DNA from: Aminipila luticellarii
GTDB taxonomy: Bacteria > Bacillota > Clostridia > Peptostreptococcales > Anaerovoracaceae
Direction: 5' to 3'
Assembly: GCF_004103735.1 (NCBI RefSeq)
Contig: NZ_CP035281.1
Span: forward strand, 2,542,001 to 2,606,000
Length of the DNA: 64,000 nt
Shown one piece after another: positions 39,492 to 49,894 of the stretch (position 1 is its first letter; the number at the start of each line of letters is the position of its first letter). The position numbers were made by a program, and so were the translations under genes. The notes below the pieces were generated by a model. It made no database searches. It saw nothing but the letters and a program-made list of their open reading frames with translations, and was not told the origin of the DNA.

Positions 39492-40295
39492 TCAAAGACC
39501 TGCTAAATCTTCAAGGTCGTAGTACACTTTTGATAAATATAGTCCCTGGGGCGGTGCCGTATGTCCGGCCTTCTGCCGCTGACCTGATTTTAAAATGTCG
39601 GGCAAAGCCTCCGGACTAAGCTTTCCTAAGCCCACCTCCACCAGAGTCCCGGTAATGATTCTTACCATATTATATAAAAAGCCGTCTCCTTTGATCTCTA
39701 TCGAAAGAGTTCTTTGACCGGCTTCTGTTTTTCCTTCTATTATGTTCAATTCATATACCGTCCGAACGGTTGTCTTTTTTTCCTGACCGCCCGCAGACTG
39801 AAAACACTTAAAATCATGCGTCCCTGTAATATATCCGGCGGCACGCCTCATAGCGTCCGCATTCAGTTCTTTTCTGACCTGATAGTATTGGTTCCTTCTA
39901 AAAATTTGTGTTTCCTGACAATTTAAGATTTTATATACATATTTTTTCCCTTTTGCATCAAATCTGGCATGAAAGTCCTCTGGTACTTCTTCTGCAGAAA
40001 GGATTCTCAGATCCCCTGCTTTTCCCACAGCATTCATACCGCCGGCTAAAATATTATTTGCAGCCAGCATCAGCCGGTCCGTCGGAATTCCAAAATCTCC
40101 TTTAAAGCTGGCTCGCTGCCCTAAGGCATGAACACCTGCATCGGTTCTGCTGGTTCCATTGAGTTGTACGGGGCATCTGCACACGATACCCAGTACCCGT
40201 TCCAATTCACCTTGAACGGTCCGTTTTTCCGGCTGTCTCTGCCATCCGGAAAACAGCGTTCCGTCATATTCTATTGTAAGCAAAATATTTTTCAT
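39492..40295 (-). CDS. truA: tRNA pseudouridine(38-40) synthase
   Basis: TruA modifies U38-U40 in the tRNA anticodon arm. The 267 residues contain YDGTLFSGWQRQP, the catalytic Asp in GTSRTDAGVHALGQ and FLYNMVRIITGTLVEVG. An ATG four codons further up (40307) cannot be excluded; neither has a strong ribosome site. Confidence 0.94.
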   Translation of the reverse strand: MKNILLTIEYDGTLFSGWQRQPEKRTVQGELERVLGIVCRCPVQLNGTSRTDAGVHALGQRASFKGDFGIPTDRLMLAANNILAGGMNAVGKAGDLRILSAEEVPEDFHARFDAKGKKYVYKILNCQETQIFRRNQYYQVRKELNADAMRRAAGYITGTHDFKCFQSAGGQEKKTTVRTVYELNIIEGKTEAGQRTLSIEIKGDGFLYNMVRIITGTLVEVGLGKLSPEALPDILKSGQRQKAGHTAPPQGLYLSKVYYDLEDLAGL

Positions 40296-40328
40296 AAGCT
40301 GTCCCATTATTTCTCAAGCCGTAGCTCA

Positions 40329-40631
40329 TCATCTCTTGGCTCTCGGCAGTTCGATCTGCTTGTTTTCCTTCGATTCCCTGTACAGTGTAAATTTCTTTCC
40401 GATTGCCTGCACGAAATCCGCACCCAGCTCCTCTGCTATTTGATTGGCAACCTCCTTCGGTTCCAAGCTGCAGCCTTCCTGAAGTTTGACCTTTATCAGT
40501 TCTCTGGCTTCCAGATTGACATCAACTTCCTTTATAATATTTTCTGTCAGTCCGCCCTTTCCCAAATACACGGATGGCTCCAGGCTATGAGCCAGACTTT
40601 TCAGATAGCTTCTTTGTTTACTCGTAATCAT
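40329..40631 (-). CDS. yhbY: YhbY-family RNA-binding protein
   Basis: A 100-residue CRS1/YhbY (CRM) domain protein linked to ribosome assembly. LTSKQRSYLKSLAHSLEP-like N terminus and the GKGGLTENIIKEVDVNLEARELIKVK core match the family. It is 34 bases upstream of truA on the same strand. Confidence 0.92.
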   Translation of the reverse strand: MITSKQRSYLKSLAHSLEPSVYLGKGGLTENIIKEVDVNLEARELIKVKLQEGCSLEPKEVANQIAEELGADFVQAIGKKFTLYRESKENKQIELPRAKR

Positions 40632-40728
40632 TCTTTCTTTTCCCTTTCAAAAATACATTATCAGATAGTATTATACATCATTTTAAAAAATAAAAGTAGT
40701 AGTAAATTGTCTGCTTTTGTCGAACCTA

Positions 40729-40757
40729 TTTACATTTATTTTTCGACATATTACAAT
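40729..40757 (+). promoter_or_regulatory. promoter of the hybrid histidine kinase
   Basis: TTTACA (40729-40734), 17 bases, TACAAT (40752-40757), 44 bases before the start codon. Confidence 0.6.
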
Positions 40758-40800
40758 GCATCTATAAATGTATTTTGACACTAGAAAGGAGGAATCCGGT

Positions 40801-43386
40801 ATGCTGCACAAATTGAAGTATATTTTAATCACCATTATCATATTGTCCTTAACATTTGTATGCTGCATGATCTGCTATGTATCAGCAGACGGTCAGCTGA
40901 TTTACTACGAGAAAAGTAAAAACAATCTTTTAAATTTTAACAGTACATATGATAAAGTATTTTACGGATTGGTTTCAGATGCAAAGGAGTATATCGCTAC
41001 CGGCGACGCTTCTGCAAAATATAAATTTACAAATGATGCAAATGATTTTATCAGCTGTAACAACGCAAACACCAATTATCTGAATTTTTCTGACAGAGGA
41101 GAGCTCAGTGACTTCCAGCTCCCCGACGATCACAGCACCTCTGCGGATGAAACGCTTACGACGTTTTCTTTTGATTCTAAGGAACAGAATATGCTTTTAT
41201 CCTATCTGAATGGATATAACCAGATGCTGGATATTATTCTATCCGCTGTAGATCAAAAAGACTTGTCTTTATTTCGCAGCAGCACATTTTATGAATTATA
41301 TGACGCAAAGATTGACTTAAAAAATCAATATACAGCTCATTACATGGATCGTATCAAGGAGAAAGAAAAGAATTTACAGTTCTTCCTGCACTTTATATCC
41401 ACTTTCTCCATTTTCATTGGTACAATACTCGCACTGGCTGTTTCAAAAGGAGTTTCGCTGTATTTAAAAAATAACCAGTACAACGCTTATTTTAACCAAC
41501 TTTACAGTAAGGCCATTGAAAATGCCGACGTGGGTATGGCTATAGTGGACAAGCACTATAAATATGAATACATGAACGCGACGTATAAACAGCTTTTTAA
41601 CATACAGTCGCCAAACCCACTGGGACAGACAGCTTTTGCGGTGCTTCCCCAAGAAATCGCGGCAACCCTGCCATCGCATTCTTTTGCGGAGAATAAGAAA
41701 AATATTTCGCTGTCCTATACCTACGAAGGAACCATGCGTTATATCAATTATAACTGCTTTGCCATCTTCGATGATAATGACGAGCCCAAATTTGTTACGC
41801 TGATACAAGATTGTACGGACAGCAAAAGAAAGGATCACGAATTAAAGCAGCAGCTAAAGGAGATTGAATTCTTCGCCAATGCAAAATCTTCATTTGTTGC
41901 CAACGTATCCCACGAAATCAAGACTCCGCTGAATGTTATCTGTGGAATGGTACATATCCTAAAAGGAACCGAGCTGACCAACAAGCAAAACGATATTTTA
42001 TCAAAGATACATATATCCTCAGAGCTCCTCTTAAATATCATCAATGATGTTTTGGATATATCTAAGATACAAAAATCAAACTTTATTCTATACCCTTCAG
42101 ATTTTAGCCTTATGAACATGCTCAATGAATCGGAGGAAATTTTCAGACCAATCATATATAATAAAGGGCTTGAGTTTATCAAGGATTTTAAATTTCCACC
42201 GGATTTATGTTTATCCACGGATAAGACCCGTTTGGCGCAGGTTCTCTTAAATTTAATAAACAATGCCTGCAAATTTACAACATCAGGGCATATCCGGCTC
42301 GTCATTGAACAGCTTGACAGTCAAAAAAATTCTGTTCTGTTAAAGTTTACACTGGAAGACACGGGCATGGGGATAGATGAAGAAGATATACCAAAGGTAT
42401 TTCAAGAATTCGAGCAGCTGGAGAATCATTTGACAAAACAGCATCAGGGAACAGGTCTTGGACTGGCTATCTGCAAGCATGTGGTACATGCTATGGGCGG
42501 TGATATCTGGGTGGAAAGTCAGAAAGGCACCGGCAGCAGGTTTCAGTTTACCATTTGGACACGCACAGTGGATCCGGCTTTATGTGACGTTTCAAGCACA
42601 GCGTCCGGCTCCCTTTCTGTTTTGAACGGTGAAGGTCACCGCGTTCTGGTCGTGGAGGATACTGAATTAAATTATGAAGTGACGCAAAACATGCTGGGGG
42701 ATTCTCACATTATCTGTGAACATGCCTGTGACGGGCAGGAAGCGATTGACATGTGCATCAAGGTTCCTGAGGATTACTATACGCTGATTCTCATGGACAT
42801 CCATATGCCTAACATGGACGGTTATACCGCCGCTGAGATTCTGAAAACCGAAATCGGCGTTACGTGCCCTATACTGGCTTTAACGGCAACCAATATTGAT
42901 GCTGAAACCAAAGAAAAATATAAAGGGATCATGGACGGATTCATTAGCAAGCCGTTCCGTTATAAAGAATTTTACAGAGCTCTGCTCCCATACTTCGGAA
43001 GTGTTCAGGACTCAGATTCGCTTTCCTCTTCTGCCGAGTCGGAAAGTCCGGAGACCCCTGACAATTTAAACCTTGCGGAAGCCGCCAAGAACTTAGGCTG
43101 CTCAGAGAAACAATATATAAAGCATTTAACAAAGTTTAAAACGTCTTATGCCCACGTTGACAATGATATTCAGGAACTGCTTCTGGACAAGAACTTTACG
43201 GAAGCGCACAGAATAGCCCATTCTGTAAAGGGTCTCGCCGGAACTTTAGGATTAATCCCCTTGCAGCAGGTTGCATCCGAATTAGAGGAGGCATTGAAAG
43301 AAGAATCGGAAAAAGCGACAACGCTTCTCCCAATGTTTAGATATGAGCTTGACGGAGTATGCAAAGAAGGCTCTGATTGTAATTAA
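40801..43386 (+). CDS. hybrid sensor histidine kinase with receiver and HPt domains
   Basis: An 861-residue phosphorelay protein. Membrane helices at about 8-27 and 197-218 enclose an outside sensor of ~170 residues with no clear family. A PAS-like domain follows (about 240-340), then HisKA with His371 in NVSHEIKTPLNVI, an ATPase domain (NLINNACKFT, GTGLGLAICKH), a receiver (LILMDIHMPNMDGY) and a C-terminal HPt (AHRIAHSVKGLAG). The relay could run His-Asp-His within one chain. No cognate output regulator is adjacent. GGAGG lies 8 bases before the ATG. Confidence 0.93.
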   Translation: MLHKLKYILITIIILSLTFVCCMICYVSADGQLIYYEKSKNNLLNFNSTYDKVFYGLVSDAKEYIATGDASAKYKFTNDANDFISCNNANTNYLNFSDRGELSDFQLPDDHSTSADETLTTFSFDSKEQNMLLSYLNGYNQMLDIILSAVDQKDLSLFRSSTFYELYDAKIDLKNQYTAHYMDRIKEKEKNLQFFLHFISTFSIFIGTILALAVSKGVSLYLKNNQYNAYFNQLYSKAIENADVGMAIVDKHYKYEYMNATYKQLFNIQSPNPLGQTAFAVLPQEIAATLPSHSFAENKKNISLSYTYEGTMRYINYNCFAIFDDNDEPKFVTLIQDCTDSKRKDHELKQQLKEIEFFANAKSSFVANVSHEIKTPLNVICGMVHILKGTELTNKQNDILSKIHISSELLLNIINDVLDISKIQKSNFILYPSDFSLMNMLNESEEIFRPIIYNKGLEFIKDFKFPPDLCLSTDKTRLAQVLLNLINNACKFTTSGHIRLVIEQLDSQKNSVLLKFTLEDTGMGIDEEDIPKVFQEFEQLENHLTKQHQGTGLGLAICKHVVHAMGGDIWVESQKGTGSRFQFTIWTRTVDPALCDVSSTASGSLSVLNGEGHRVLVVEDTELNYEVTQNMLGDSHIICEHACDGQEAIDMCIKVPEDYYTLILMDIHMPNMDGYTAAEILKTEIGVTCPILALTATNIDAETKEKYKGIMDGFISKPFRYKEFYRALLPYFGSVQDSDSLSSSAESESPETPDNLNLAEAAKNLGCSEKQYIKHLTKFKTSYAHVDNDIQELLLDKNFTEAHRIAHSVKGLAGTLGLIPLQQVASELEEALKEESEKATTLLPMFRYELDGVCKEGSDCN

Positions 43387-43438
43387 AAAAAGGAGCACAA
43401 TATACTTTTTGCATACTTTTGTGCTCCCTATTTTTTTG
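43385..43438. terminator. bidirectional terminator between the hybrid kinase and glnS
   Basis: GGAGCACAA (43392-43400) pairs with TTGTGCTCC (43419-43427); T runs flank both ends. The genes converge here. Confidence 0.88.
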
Positions 43439-43485
43439 TTCTTGATTCTATTAATATTCTTATTTTATATAGCCGCTGAATCTCT

Positions 43486-45162
43486 TTATTTCTTCCAGGA
43501 GCTCTTCAGATCTACAATCCTGTTAAATACTTTTTCCGTATCAGTTGAAAGCTTTGTATCCGCAATATAATAGCCATGCCTGAAGAACTGGAAACGTTCT
43601 CCGGGTTCTGCTCCGGCAACGGCAGGTTCCGCATAGGCTTCAATTTCTTTTAATGAATTCGGGTTTATAATATTTTCGCCGTTTTCATCTTCGATCATCA
43701 GATAATCATACTGGCGAATCTTAATTTTAACTGCCGTTCTGGCATCTACCCAATGGATGGTTCCTTTGACCTTACGGCCCTCAAATCCGCTTCCGCTTTT
43801 CGTCTCAGGATCATACGTACAGTGAAGCTCCTTGATACTGCCATCTTCATTTTTTATGACCTCATTGCAGGTAATAAAGTATGCTCCTTTAAACCGGACT
43901 TCATTCCCCGGAAACAGCCTGAAATACTTCTTAACAGGGACTTCCATAAAGTCCTCGCCGTCCACATAAAGCTCCCTGGAAAAAGGAACCTTTCGGCTGC
44001 CCATCTCCGGCACTTCTTTATTGTTTTCAATTTCCAGTTCTTCTGTCTTGTCTTCCGGATAATTGGTCAGAACTATTTTGATTGGATTTTCCACAACATT
44101 TCTGCTCTGTACCTTGCTCTTCAGATCTTCTCTGACACAGTGTTCCAGCAGTGCTATATCCACAAGGCTGTTGGCTTTGGATACACCGATCCTTTCACAG
44201 AAATCTCTTACAGCTTCCGGCGTATAGCCCCGCCTTCTCAATCCGGCAATGGTCGGCATACGGGGATCATCCCAGCTCTCTACCGTTCCATCTTCTACCA
44301 TAGCCTTCAAATATCTCTTGGACATCACCGTATTGGTAAGGTTCAATCTGGCAAATTCAATCTGCTGCGGCGGTGCTTCCCACCAGCCCAGTGCATGGAG
44401 CACCCACTCGTAAAGAGGCCTGTGATCCTCAAATTCCAAAGTGCATATGGAATGTGTGATTCCTTCTATAGCATCTTCAATGGGATGAGCGAAATCATAC
44501 ATTGGATAGATGCACCACTTATCTCCCGTATTGTGGTGTGAAGTATGAGCGATTCGGTATATAACGGGGTCTCTTAAATTAATATTTGGAGAAGCCATAT
44601 CAATCTTAGCTCTGAGAACCTTTTCCCCATCTGCATATTTGCCATCCCGCATCTCTTCAAAAAGTGCCAGATTTTCTTCTATGCTTCGATTTCGGTAAGG
44701 ACTTTCCTTTCCCGGTTCTTTTAAGGTTCCTCTATATTCTCTGATCTGCTCTGCATTTAAATCACATACAAAAGCCTTTCCCTTTTTTATGAGATCAACA
44801 GCCGCTTCATACATCTTATCAAAATAATCTGAGGCCCAAAGCCGTTTATCCCACTGAAATCCAAGCCATTTTACATCTTCCTCGATGGAATCGACGTATT
44901 CCATGTCCTCCTTGATCGGATTCGTGTCGTCATATCTTAAATTGCACTTTCCGCCATACTTTTGTGCTGTTGAAAAATTTAAACATATGGATTTAGCGTG
45001 TCCTATGTGAAGATATCCATTTGGTTCCGGAGGGAATCTTGTGTATACCCTATCTCCATACTTTTGAGTTTCCAAATCTTTATCTATAATGTTATGAATA
45101 AAATTGGAAGCTGTCTGCGTCTCTGCCGCTTCGGAGCGAACCTTTTTGTCCATGTCAGCCAT
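43486..45162 (-). CDS. glnS: glutaminyl-tRNA synthetase
   Basis: A class I aminoacyl-tRNA synthetase of 558 residues that charges tRNA-Gln directly. The HIGH motif appears in [12 protein letters not shown] and the KMSKS loop as VMSKRYL; the C-terminal part is the two-barrel anticodon-binding region. Many Clostridia make Gln-tRNA indirectly through GatCAB; a GlnRS gene suggests the direct route. GGAGG precedes the ATG. Confidence 0.96.
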   Translation of the reverse strand: MADMDKKVRSEAAETQTASNFIHNIIDKDLETQKYGDRVYTRFPPEPNGYLHIGHAKSICLNFSTAQKYGGKCNLRYDDTNPIKEDMEYVDSIEEDVKWLGFQWDKRLWASDYFDKMYEAAVDLIKKGKAFVCDLNAEQIREYRGTLKEPGKESPYRNRSIEENLALFEEMRDGKYADGEKVLRAKIDMASPNINLRDPVIYRIAHTSHHNTGDKWCIYPMYDFAHPIEDAIEGITHSICTLEFEDHRPLYEWVLHALGWWEAPPQQIEFARLNLTNTVMSKRYLKAMVEDGTVESWDDPRMPTIAGLRRRGYTPEAVRDFCERIGVSKANSLVDIALLEHCVREDLKSKVQSRNVVENPIKIVLTNYPEDKTEELEIENNKEVPEMGSRKVPFSRELYVDGEDFMEVPVKKYFRLFPGNEVRFKGAYFITCNEVIKNEDGSIKELHCTYDPETKSGSGFEGRKVKGTIHWVDARTAVKIKIRQYDYLMIEDENGENIINPNSLKEIEAYAEPAVAGAEPGERFQFFRHGYYIADTKLSTDTEKVFNRIVDLKSSWKK

Positions 45163-45225
45163 TATCCTTCCTCCTTCTTTCTTTGTAATTATTTAAACGG
45201 CAACGCCGTTACTATCTAAGTTAAT

Positions 45226-45255
45226 ATTATAACATTCTGGTTGCTTTTCGCGCAA
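45226..45255 (-). promoter_or_regulatory. glnS promoter
   Basis: On the minus strand TTGCGC (45250-45255), 18 bases, TATAAT (45226-45231). It overlaps the divergent coaBC promoter. A small ACGGC/GCCGT hairpin lies in the leader. Confidence 0.55.
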
Positions 45256-45269
45256 TAAGTATTTACAAT
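45241..45269 (+). promoter_or_regulatory. coaBC promoter
   Basis: TTGCTT (45241-45246), 17 bases, TACAAT (45264-45269). It overlaps the divergent glnS promoter. Confidence 0.5.
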
Positions 45270-45342
45270 AATGGTAATGCGTGCCGCAAAAGATTTTGTG
45301 GCTGCACACAAATTTTCATTGCGTAGAAAGGTAACTTACATT

Positions 45343-46548
45343 ATGCTAACAGGAAAAACCGTCGTTCTCGGCGTAACAGGCAGCATTGCTGCTTATAAAA
45401 CGGCATATCTGGCAAGCGCTTTAAAAAAGCAGCACTGTGATGTGCACGTCATCATGACCAAAAACGCCTGTGAATTTATCACACCGCTTACATTTGAAAC
45501 CCTTACAGGAAATAAATGCCTGACAGATACATTTGACCGGGATTTTCAGTTTGATGTCACGCATATATCTATTGCTAAAAAGGCGGATCTGATCATGATC
45601 GCACCGGCAAGTGCCAACGTCATAGCCAAACTGGCGGGAGGCATTGCAGATGATATGCTCACCACTACTGTCTTAGCCTCTAAAGCTATAAAACTAGTAT
45701 CTCCTGCCATGAATACCAATATGTATCAGAGTCCTATCACTCAGGACAACCTGCAAAAATTACGGCATTACGGATTTGAAATCATTCATCCCGCCACCGG
45801 TCTGCTTGCTTGTAATGACGTGGGAGAAGGAAAAATGCCGGAGCCGGCAGTTCTTTTCGAATACATTTTAAAGCATCTGGCTTTGAAGAAGGATTTGGCA
45901 GGAAAAAAGGTTCTAGTAACGGCCGGACCTACACAGGAGGCCATAGATCCGGTGCGATTTATCACGAACCATTCTACAGGTAAAATGGGCTATGCTCTGG
46001 CAAAGGCTTGTATGCTCCGCGGGGCGCAGGTCACCTTAATCACCGGAAGAACAGCTCTGGAGCCCCCTATGTTCGTGGAAGTGATGCCTATCACCTCTTC
46101 CAAAGAAATGTATGATGCGGTATGTGCAAAAATTCAAACAGCCGATCTGGTGTTCAAGGCTGCTGCCGTATCGGACTACACACCATCCGTAACCTATGAA
46201 AATAAAGTAAAAAAGAAGGATGAAGATTTATCGATTCCTTTGACAAGGACGGAAGATATCCTGAAACATTTAGGTTCCATAAAAAAGAAGGGACAAATTC
46301 TATGCGGTTTCTCCATGGAGACTGAAAATATGCTGGAAAATTCCCAAGCAAAGCTGATTAAAAAAAATGTAGATATGATTGTGGCAAACAACCTAAAGGT
46401 AGCCGGTGCCGGGTTTGGAACAGATACCAACATTGTGACCATTATCACAAAGGATGGATTTGAAGAATTCCCTATTATGTCCAAATTTGATACGGCCAAT
46501 GAAATCGTTGATGCGGCCTTAAGGCTCTATAAAGAATCTATGGAATAG
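45343..46548 (+). CDS. coaBC: bifunctional phosphopantothenoylcysteine decarboxylase / synthase
   Basis: CoaBC makes 4-phosphopantetheine for coenzyme A. The 401-residue protein has an N-terminal flavin decarboxylase domain (GVTGSIAAYK, the catalytic His in FDVTHIS, PAMNTNMY) and a C-terminal synthase domain (VTAGPTQEAIDPVRFITNHSTGKMG, KAAAVSDY). The ATG at 45343 begins the family's usual LTGKTVVLG; its ribosome site AAAGG is 11 bases away, somewhat far. An ATG at 45271 would add 24 residues without homology. Confidence 0.93.
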   Translation: MLTGKTVVLGVTGSIAAYKTAYLASALKKQHCDVHVIMTKNACEFITPLTFETLTGNKCLTDTFDRDFQFDVTHISIAKKADLIMIAPASANVIAKLAGGIADDMLTTTVLASKAIKLVSPAMNTNMYQSPITQDNLQKLRHYGFEIIHPATGLLACNDVGEGKMPEPAVLFEYILKHLALKKDLAGKKVLVTAGPTQEAIDPVRFITNHSTGKMGYALAKACMLRGAQVTLITGRTALEPPMFVEVMPITSSKEMYDAVCAKIQTADLVFKAAAVSDYTPSVTYENKVKKKDEDLSIPLTRTEDILKHLGSIKKKGQILCGFSMETENMLENSQAKLIKKNVDMIVANNLKVAGAGFGTDTNIVTIITKDGFEEFPIMSKFDTANEIVDAALRLYKESME

Positions 46549-46656
46549 TTTTTCAGTACAGCCTTTTTCACGAACCCCATATATTTTGTAACATAATATA
46601 TTATGTTAGATTGTAATCTAAACGAATTTATCTTATTAAAACTATGGGGTGAGAAT

Positions 46657-47283
46657 ATGAATAATTTAACGGTTCCTGAAAATAATTCTTTAGGCTACGT
46701 CCGCGTATTTCATGCTGTTCCCGATGCACCGAATATGGATGTATATGCGGACGATACATTAATTGCGGAAAATCTGCCCTATGGCAGCTACACAGATTAC
46801 GTGCATCTGGATGAAGGTACCTATACGATAATGCTTTATGAGACAGGTCAGCACCGCTTCCCGCTGTTATCTAATATGCTAACTGTTCATTCCTCTGATG
46901 TTTTTACCGTCGCCGTTTGTGGTCTGCTAAGCAGCATCAGTTTTTTAGCAATCACAGATTTCAACAGGCTTGCAGGTGCGGTTAATGCATGGGTGCGCCT
47001 TGTACATTTGTCTCCGGACGCACCCCAGCTAGATCTGACACAGGCAAATACTACGTTTTTATTTCGAAATATTTCTTTTAAACAGGCCTCTTCCTATTCA
47101 CCTATATCCCCTGAACCCCATGACCTGCAGATCAGGATGTCAAGAACCACTACAACGCTTCTGTCCCTGCCGGATGTTGCCTTTGAATCTCATACGTTTT
47201 ATACCGTTTATGCCATAGGATTGATATCCGGCATGCCTGCATTTCAAACGGTTATATCCGAGGACAGTCCCATGATCAAATGA
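46657..47283 (+). CDS. DUF4397 domain protein
   Basis: A 208-residue protein with two related halves: VRVFHAVPDAPNMDVYAD and VRLVHLSPDAPQLDLTQA show the DUF4397 repeat twice. Members are often secreted, but no signal peptide or membrane helix is visible here; starting at 46603 would not create one. GGGGTG lies close before the ATG. It stands alone after coaBC. Function unknown. Confidence 0.85.
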   Translation: MNNLTVPENNSLGYVRVFHAVPDAPNMDVYADDTLIAENLPYGSYTDYVHLDEGTYTIMLYETGQHRFPLLSNMLTVHSSDVFTVAVCGLLSSISFLAITDFNRLAGAVNAWVRLVHLSPDAPQLDLTQANTTFLFRNISFKQASSYSPISPEPHDLQIRMSRTTTTLLSLPDVAFESHTFYTVYAIGLISGMPAFQTVISEDSPMIK

Positions 47284-47303
47284 AAGCTTCAAAAACTGAA
47301 AGC

Positions 47304-47338
47304 GGCATATAGAAAGATTTTTATTTTTCCTATATGCC
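47304..47338. terminator. hairpin between DUF4397 and the ABC transporter genes
   Basis: GGCATATAG (47304-47312) pairs with CTATATGCC (47330-47338). The genes converge here, but T runs after the stem are missing, so termination is only likely. Confidence 0.5.
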
Positions 47339-47378
47339 ACAACTCTATGATCTCTTCTATGCTCCCGCACCAGATTAC

Positions 47379-48143
47379 CTATCGCAGTACAGAACTCAGA
47401 AATTCTTTTAATCTGCTGCTTTTGGGATTCTGAAATATCTCCTCGGCTGTTCCTTCTTCAACGATCCTTCCGGCATCCATGAATATGACGCGATCCGCTA
47501 CCTCCTTGGCAAACCCCATTTCATGAGTCACAATGACCATGGTCGTATGTGCTGTTGATAATTTTCTCATAACATTGAGAACTTCTCCGGTAATCTCCGG
47601 ATCAAGAGCACTTGTTGGTTCGTCAAACAACATGATTTCAGGATTCATGGCAAGTCCTCTGGCTATGGCTGCTCTTTGCTTCTGTCCGCCTGAAAGCTGT
47701 GCCGGATAAGCGTCTTCCTTATGGGCAAGCCCTACCATATCCAGAAGCTGACGTCCCCTTTTCTGGGCGTCTGCTTTACTCTGTTTCTTTACCTTGACCG
47801 GAGCATAGCACACATTTTCTAAGCAAGTCATATGCGGAAAAAGATTAAAGTGCTGAAAGATCATTCCCGTCTCTGCGCATATATTCTTTAATGCCTTATC
47901 TGGCAGATACGCTGCCCTTTGACCATTCTTTGTTTCCGCAAACGTATCTCCATTCAGTGTAATACTTCCGCTGGTAATCCTTTCAAGGCAGTTTATGCAC
48001 CTTAAAAGCGTACTTTTCCCTGAGCCGGAAGGACCAATAATAGCCACTGTTTCCCCCTTTTTCATGGAGAAGTTTACGTGATCCAACGCCGTACATCCTG
48101 CAAACTCTTTCACGATGTCGTTCATTTGCAAAATATCTTCCAT
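47379..48143 (-). CDS. polar amino acid ABC transporter, ATP-binding protein
   Basis: A 254-residue ATPase of the GlnQ type: Walker [10 protein letters not shown], the Q-loop [11 protein letters not shown], signature LSGGQKQR, Walker [13 protein letters not shown] and the switch His in VTHEM. It overlaps the permease gene by 22 bases and is last in a three-gene operon with its permease and binding protein. Confidence 0.94.
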   Translation of the reverse strand: MEDILQMNDIVKEFAGCTALDHVNFSMKKGETVAIIGPSGSGKSTLLRCINCLERITSGSITLNGDTFAETKNGQRAAYLPDKALKNICAETGMIFQHFNLFPHMTCLENVCYAPVKVKKQSKADAQKRGRQLLDMVGLAHKEDAYPAQLSGGQKQRAAIARGLAMNPEIMLFDEPTSALDPEITGEVLNVMRKLSTAHTTMVIVTHEMGFAKEVADRVIFMDAGRIVEEGTAEEIFQNPKSSRLKEFLSSVLR

Positions 48144-48862
48144 ATGCCGCTCCTCCTTTTTTCGTTGACAGTCTGAACTTCTTTGCCTTCGTATTTTGAA
48201 TAATGCTTTTCAAGATATCCTGTTAGTAATGTCAGCAGGAAAGTAAATATTAAGTATATAATTGCTGCAATAGCAAAAGCCGTCGCATTTACGTCTCGGT
48301 TTACTGCACTGCTTGATGCTTTCAGCAATTCTCCTACCGAAAGTACGGAAACTAATGCGGTATCCTTTATAAGAGTGATCGCTTCATTGGATACTGCAGG
48401 CAATACTCTTTTTATCGTCTGAGGAAGTATGATGCCAAACATAGTTTGCCTCCTGCTCAGACCCAAAGACTGAGCCGCCTCATACTGTCCTTTATCGATA
48501 CTTTCGATACCGCCTCTGTATATTTCTGCCAGATAAGAAGCATAATTCAGAACAAAAGTAATGACCGCAGTCGTAAAAGCATCTAATCTTAAATCCATAA
48601 CAATAGGAATGAAAAAATAGAAGAAAAACAACTGGAGCATTAAAGGGGTTCCTCGAAATATCCAGATATATGTTTTTGAAATCCACCTGAAAGGTGCAAA
48701 TTTACTGTTGCTGCCAAGTGCGAAAGGCAGACCTAAAGGCAGAGACAAAATTAACGTAAAAGCAAAGAGCTTGACGGTTACCCAAGCTCCTTGCAATAAC
48801 GTAGGCATTAAAACGCCCACATAGTTCATAGTCTCTGTCAGCTGATATAAAAATTGATTCAC
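48122..48862 (-). CDS. polar amino acid ABC transporter, permease
   Basis: A 246-residue HisM/GlnP-type permease with about five membrane helices. The N-terminal [22 protein letters not shown] and the EAA loop [21 protein letters not shown] identify the family. It would form a homodimer with the adjacent ATPase. Confidence 0.93.
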   Translation of the reverse strand: MNQFLYQLTETMNYVGVLMPTLLQGAWVTVKLFAFTLILSLPLGLPFALGSNSKFAPFRWISKTYIWIFRGTPLMLQLFFFYFFIPIVMDLRLDAFTTAVITFVLNYASYLAEIYRGGIESIDKGQYEAAQSLGLSRRQTMFGIILPQTIKRVLPAVSNEAITLIKDTALVSVLSVGELLKASSSAVNRDVNATAFAIAAIIYLIFTFLLTLLTGYLEKHYSKYEGKEVQTVNEKRRSGIWKIFCK

Positions 48863-48876
48863 TGTACTATTACTCC

Positions 48877-49719
48877 TTATTTATCATACCCTTCCAATAT
48901 AACGATGTTTCGTCCAAACCACTTATTGCTGATTTCTTCGGCTTTTCCGCTCTTTATTACAGCATCGAGTCCTTCTGTTATTTTAGCCGCTACATCCTTA
49001 TCTTCCTTACGGCATCCGATGGCATAATAGTCGTCACCAAAGTTATAGTCGCATACCACCATTTTCTTGCTTAATTTTGAATTTTTGTATTCTCCTAAGA
49101 CCTGATCTACCGCAATGCAGTCAATTCGACCAGCTTTCATATCCATGAGAGCCTCATCATACGTTTTATACTCAGAAACCTTGTCAGCAAATTTATCATA
49201 ATCCGGATTTGCCTTCAATACCTCAAGAGCCGAAGAATCCGCCTGTGTTCCAACATTGTACTTTGCCAGATCTGCGGCTTTTTCAACTTTAATCGTGTCA
49301 TCTTTTGCCATTACGATGATCTTATTGTTTAAATACTTATCGGTCAAAGCCATTTTTTCCATTCTTTCATCTGTTACAGACATCCCGTTCCAGACACAGT
49401 CGATTCTTTTTGACTTTAATTCCATGTCCTTTGCATTCCAGTCTATTGGCTTAAATGTAGCTTTAACGCCCAGCTGTTCGGCTACCGCATTGGCAAGATC
49501 AATATCAAAACCGACCAGATTTCCTGCCTCATCACGAAATCCCATTGGGGCAAACGCATCATCCAGTCCGATTACCAATTCACCCTTGTCCTTTATGTAG
49601 TCCCATCCGGTCAGCTCTGAGCTGCTTCCCTCTTTCTGTTCTGTTTTTCCACATCCAGTGAGCATTCCGAATACTAAGGCTATTGTAAGTAAAATTGTAA
49701 ATAATTTCTTCATTCTCAT
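48877..49719 (-). CDS. polar amino acid ABC transporter, substrate-binding lipoprotein
   Basis: A 280-residue SBP type 3 protein. The lipobox LTGCGKT around residue 22 predicts a lipid anchor at Cys; the mature part contains LVIGLDDAFAPMGFRD, GFDIDLANAVAEQLG and AGRIDCIAVDQ, typical of amino acid binding folds. An alternative start at the third codon fits the GGAGG spacing equally well. First gene of the operon. Confidence 0.93.
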   Translation of the reverse strand: MRMKKLFTILLTIALVFGMLTGCGKTEQKEGSSSELTGWDYIKDKGELVIGLDDAFAPMGFRDEAGNLVGFDIDLANAVAEQLGVKATFKPIDWNAKDMELKSKRIDCVWNGMSVTDERMEKMALTDKYLNNKIIVMAKDDTIKVEKAADLAKYNVGTQADSSALEVLKANPDYDKFADKVSEYKTYDEALMDMKAGRIDCIAVDQVLGEYKNSKLSKKMVVCDYNFGDDYYAIGCRKEDKDVAAKITEGLDAVIKSGKAEEISNKWFGRNIVILEGYDK

Positions 49720-49793
49720 TGTCCTCCTTCTGTAATAAATAGTGTTTCTGTTTTACCCATTGTCGCTTTAACTCATTAAAGCACTGCTAAATT

Positions 49794-49822
49794 ATAGTAC
49801 CATATTTTATGGTTATTGTCAA
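49794..49822 (-). promoter_or_regulatory. ABC transporter promoter with an operator-like dyad in the spacer
   Basis: On the minus strand TTGACA (49817-49822), 17 bases, TACTAT (49794-49799). Between the boxes ACCATA-TTT-TATGGT (49799-49813) is a perfect inverted repeat, well placed for a repressor. Confidence 0.6.
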
Positions 49823-49831
49823 CTTGTTTTT

Positions 49832-49892
49832 GGATGCAGTCCCGAGCACCCTCGTCGGCGAGGGGCGCCCCCTCTGCATTCCCCATTTTTTT
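49832..49892 (+). other. GC-rich structured element upstream of the ABC transporter promoter
   Basis: GGATGCAG (49832-49839) pairs with CTGCATTCC (49874-49882), enclosing CCCTCG-TCGG-CGAGGG (49849-49864); a T7 run follows at 49886-49892. It looks like a plus-strand intrinsic terminator or a small structured RNA in otherwise AT-rich DNA. No plus-strand gene leads into it. Confidence 0.5.
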
Positions 49893-49894
49893 AC

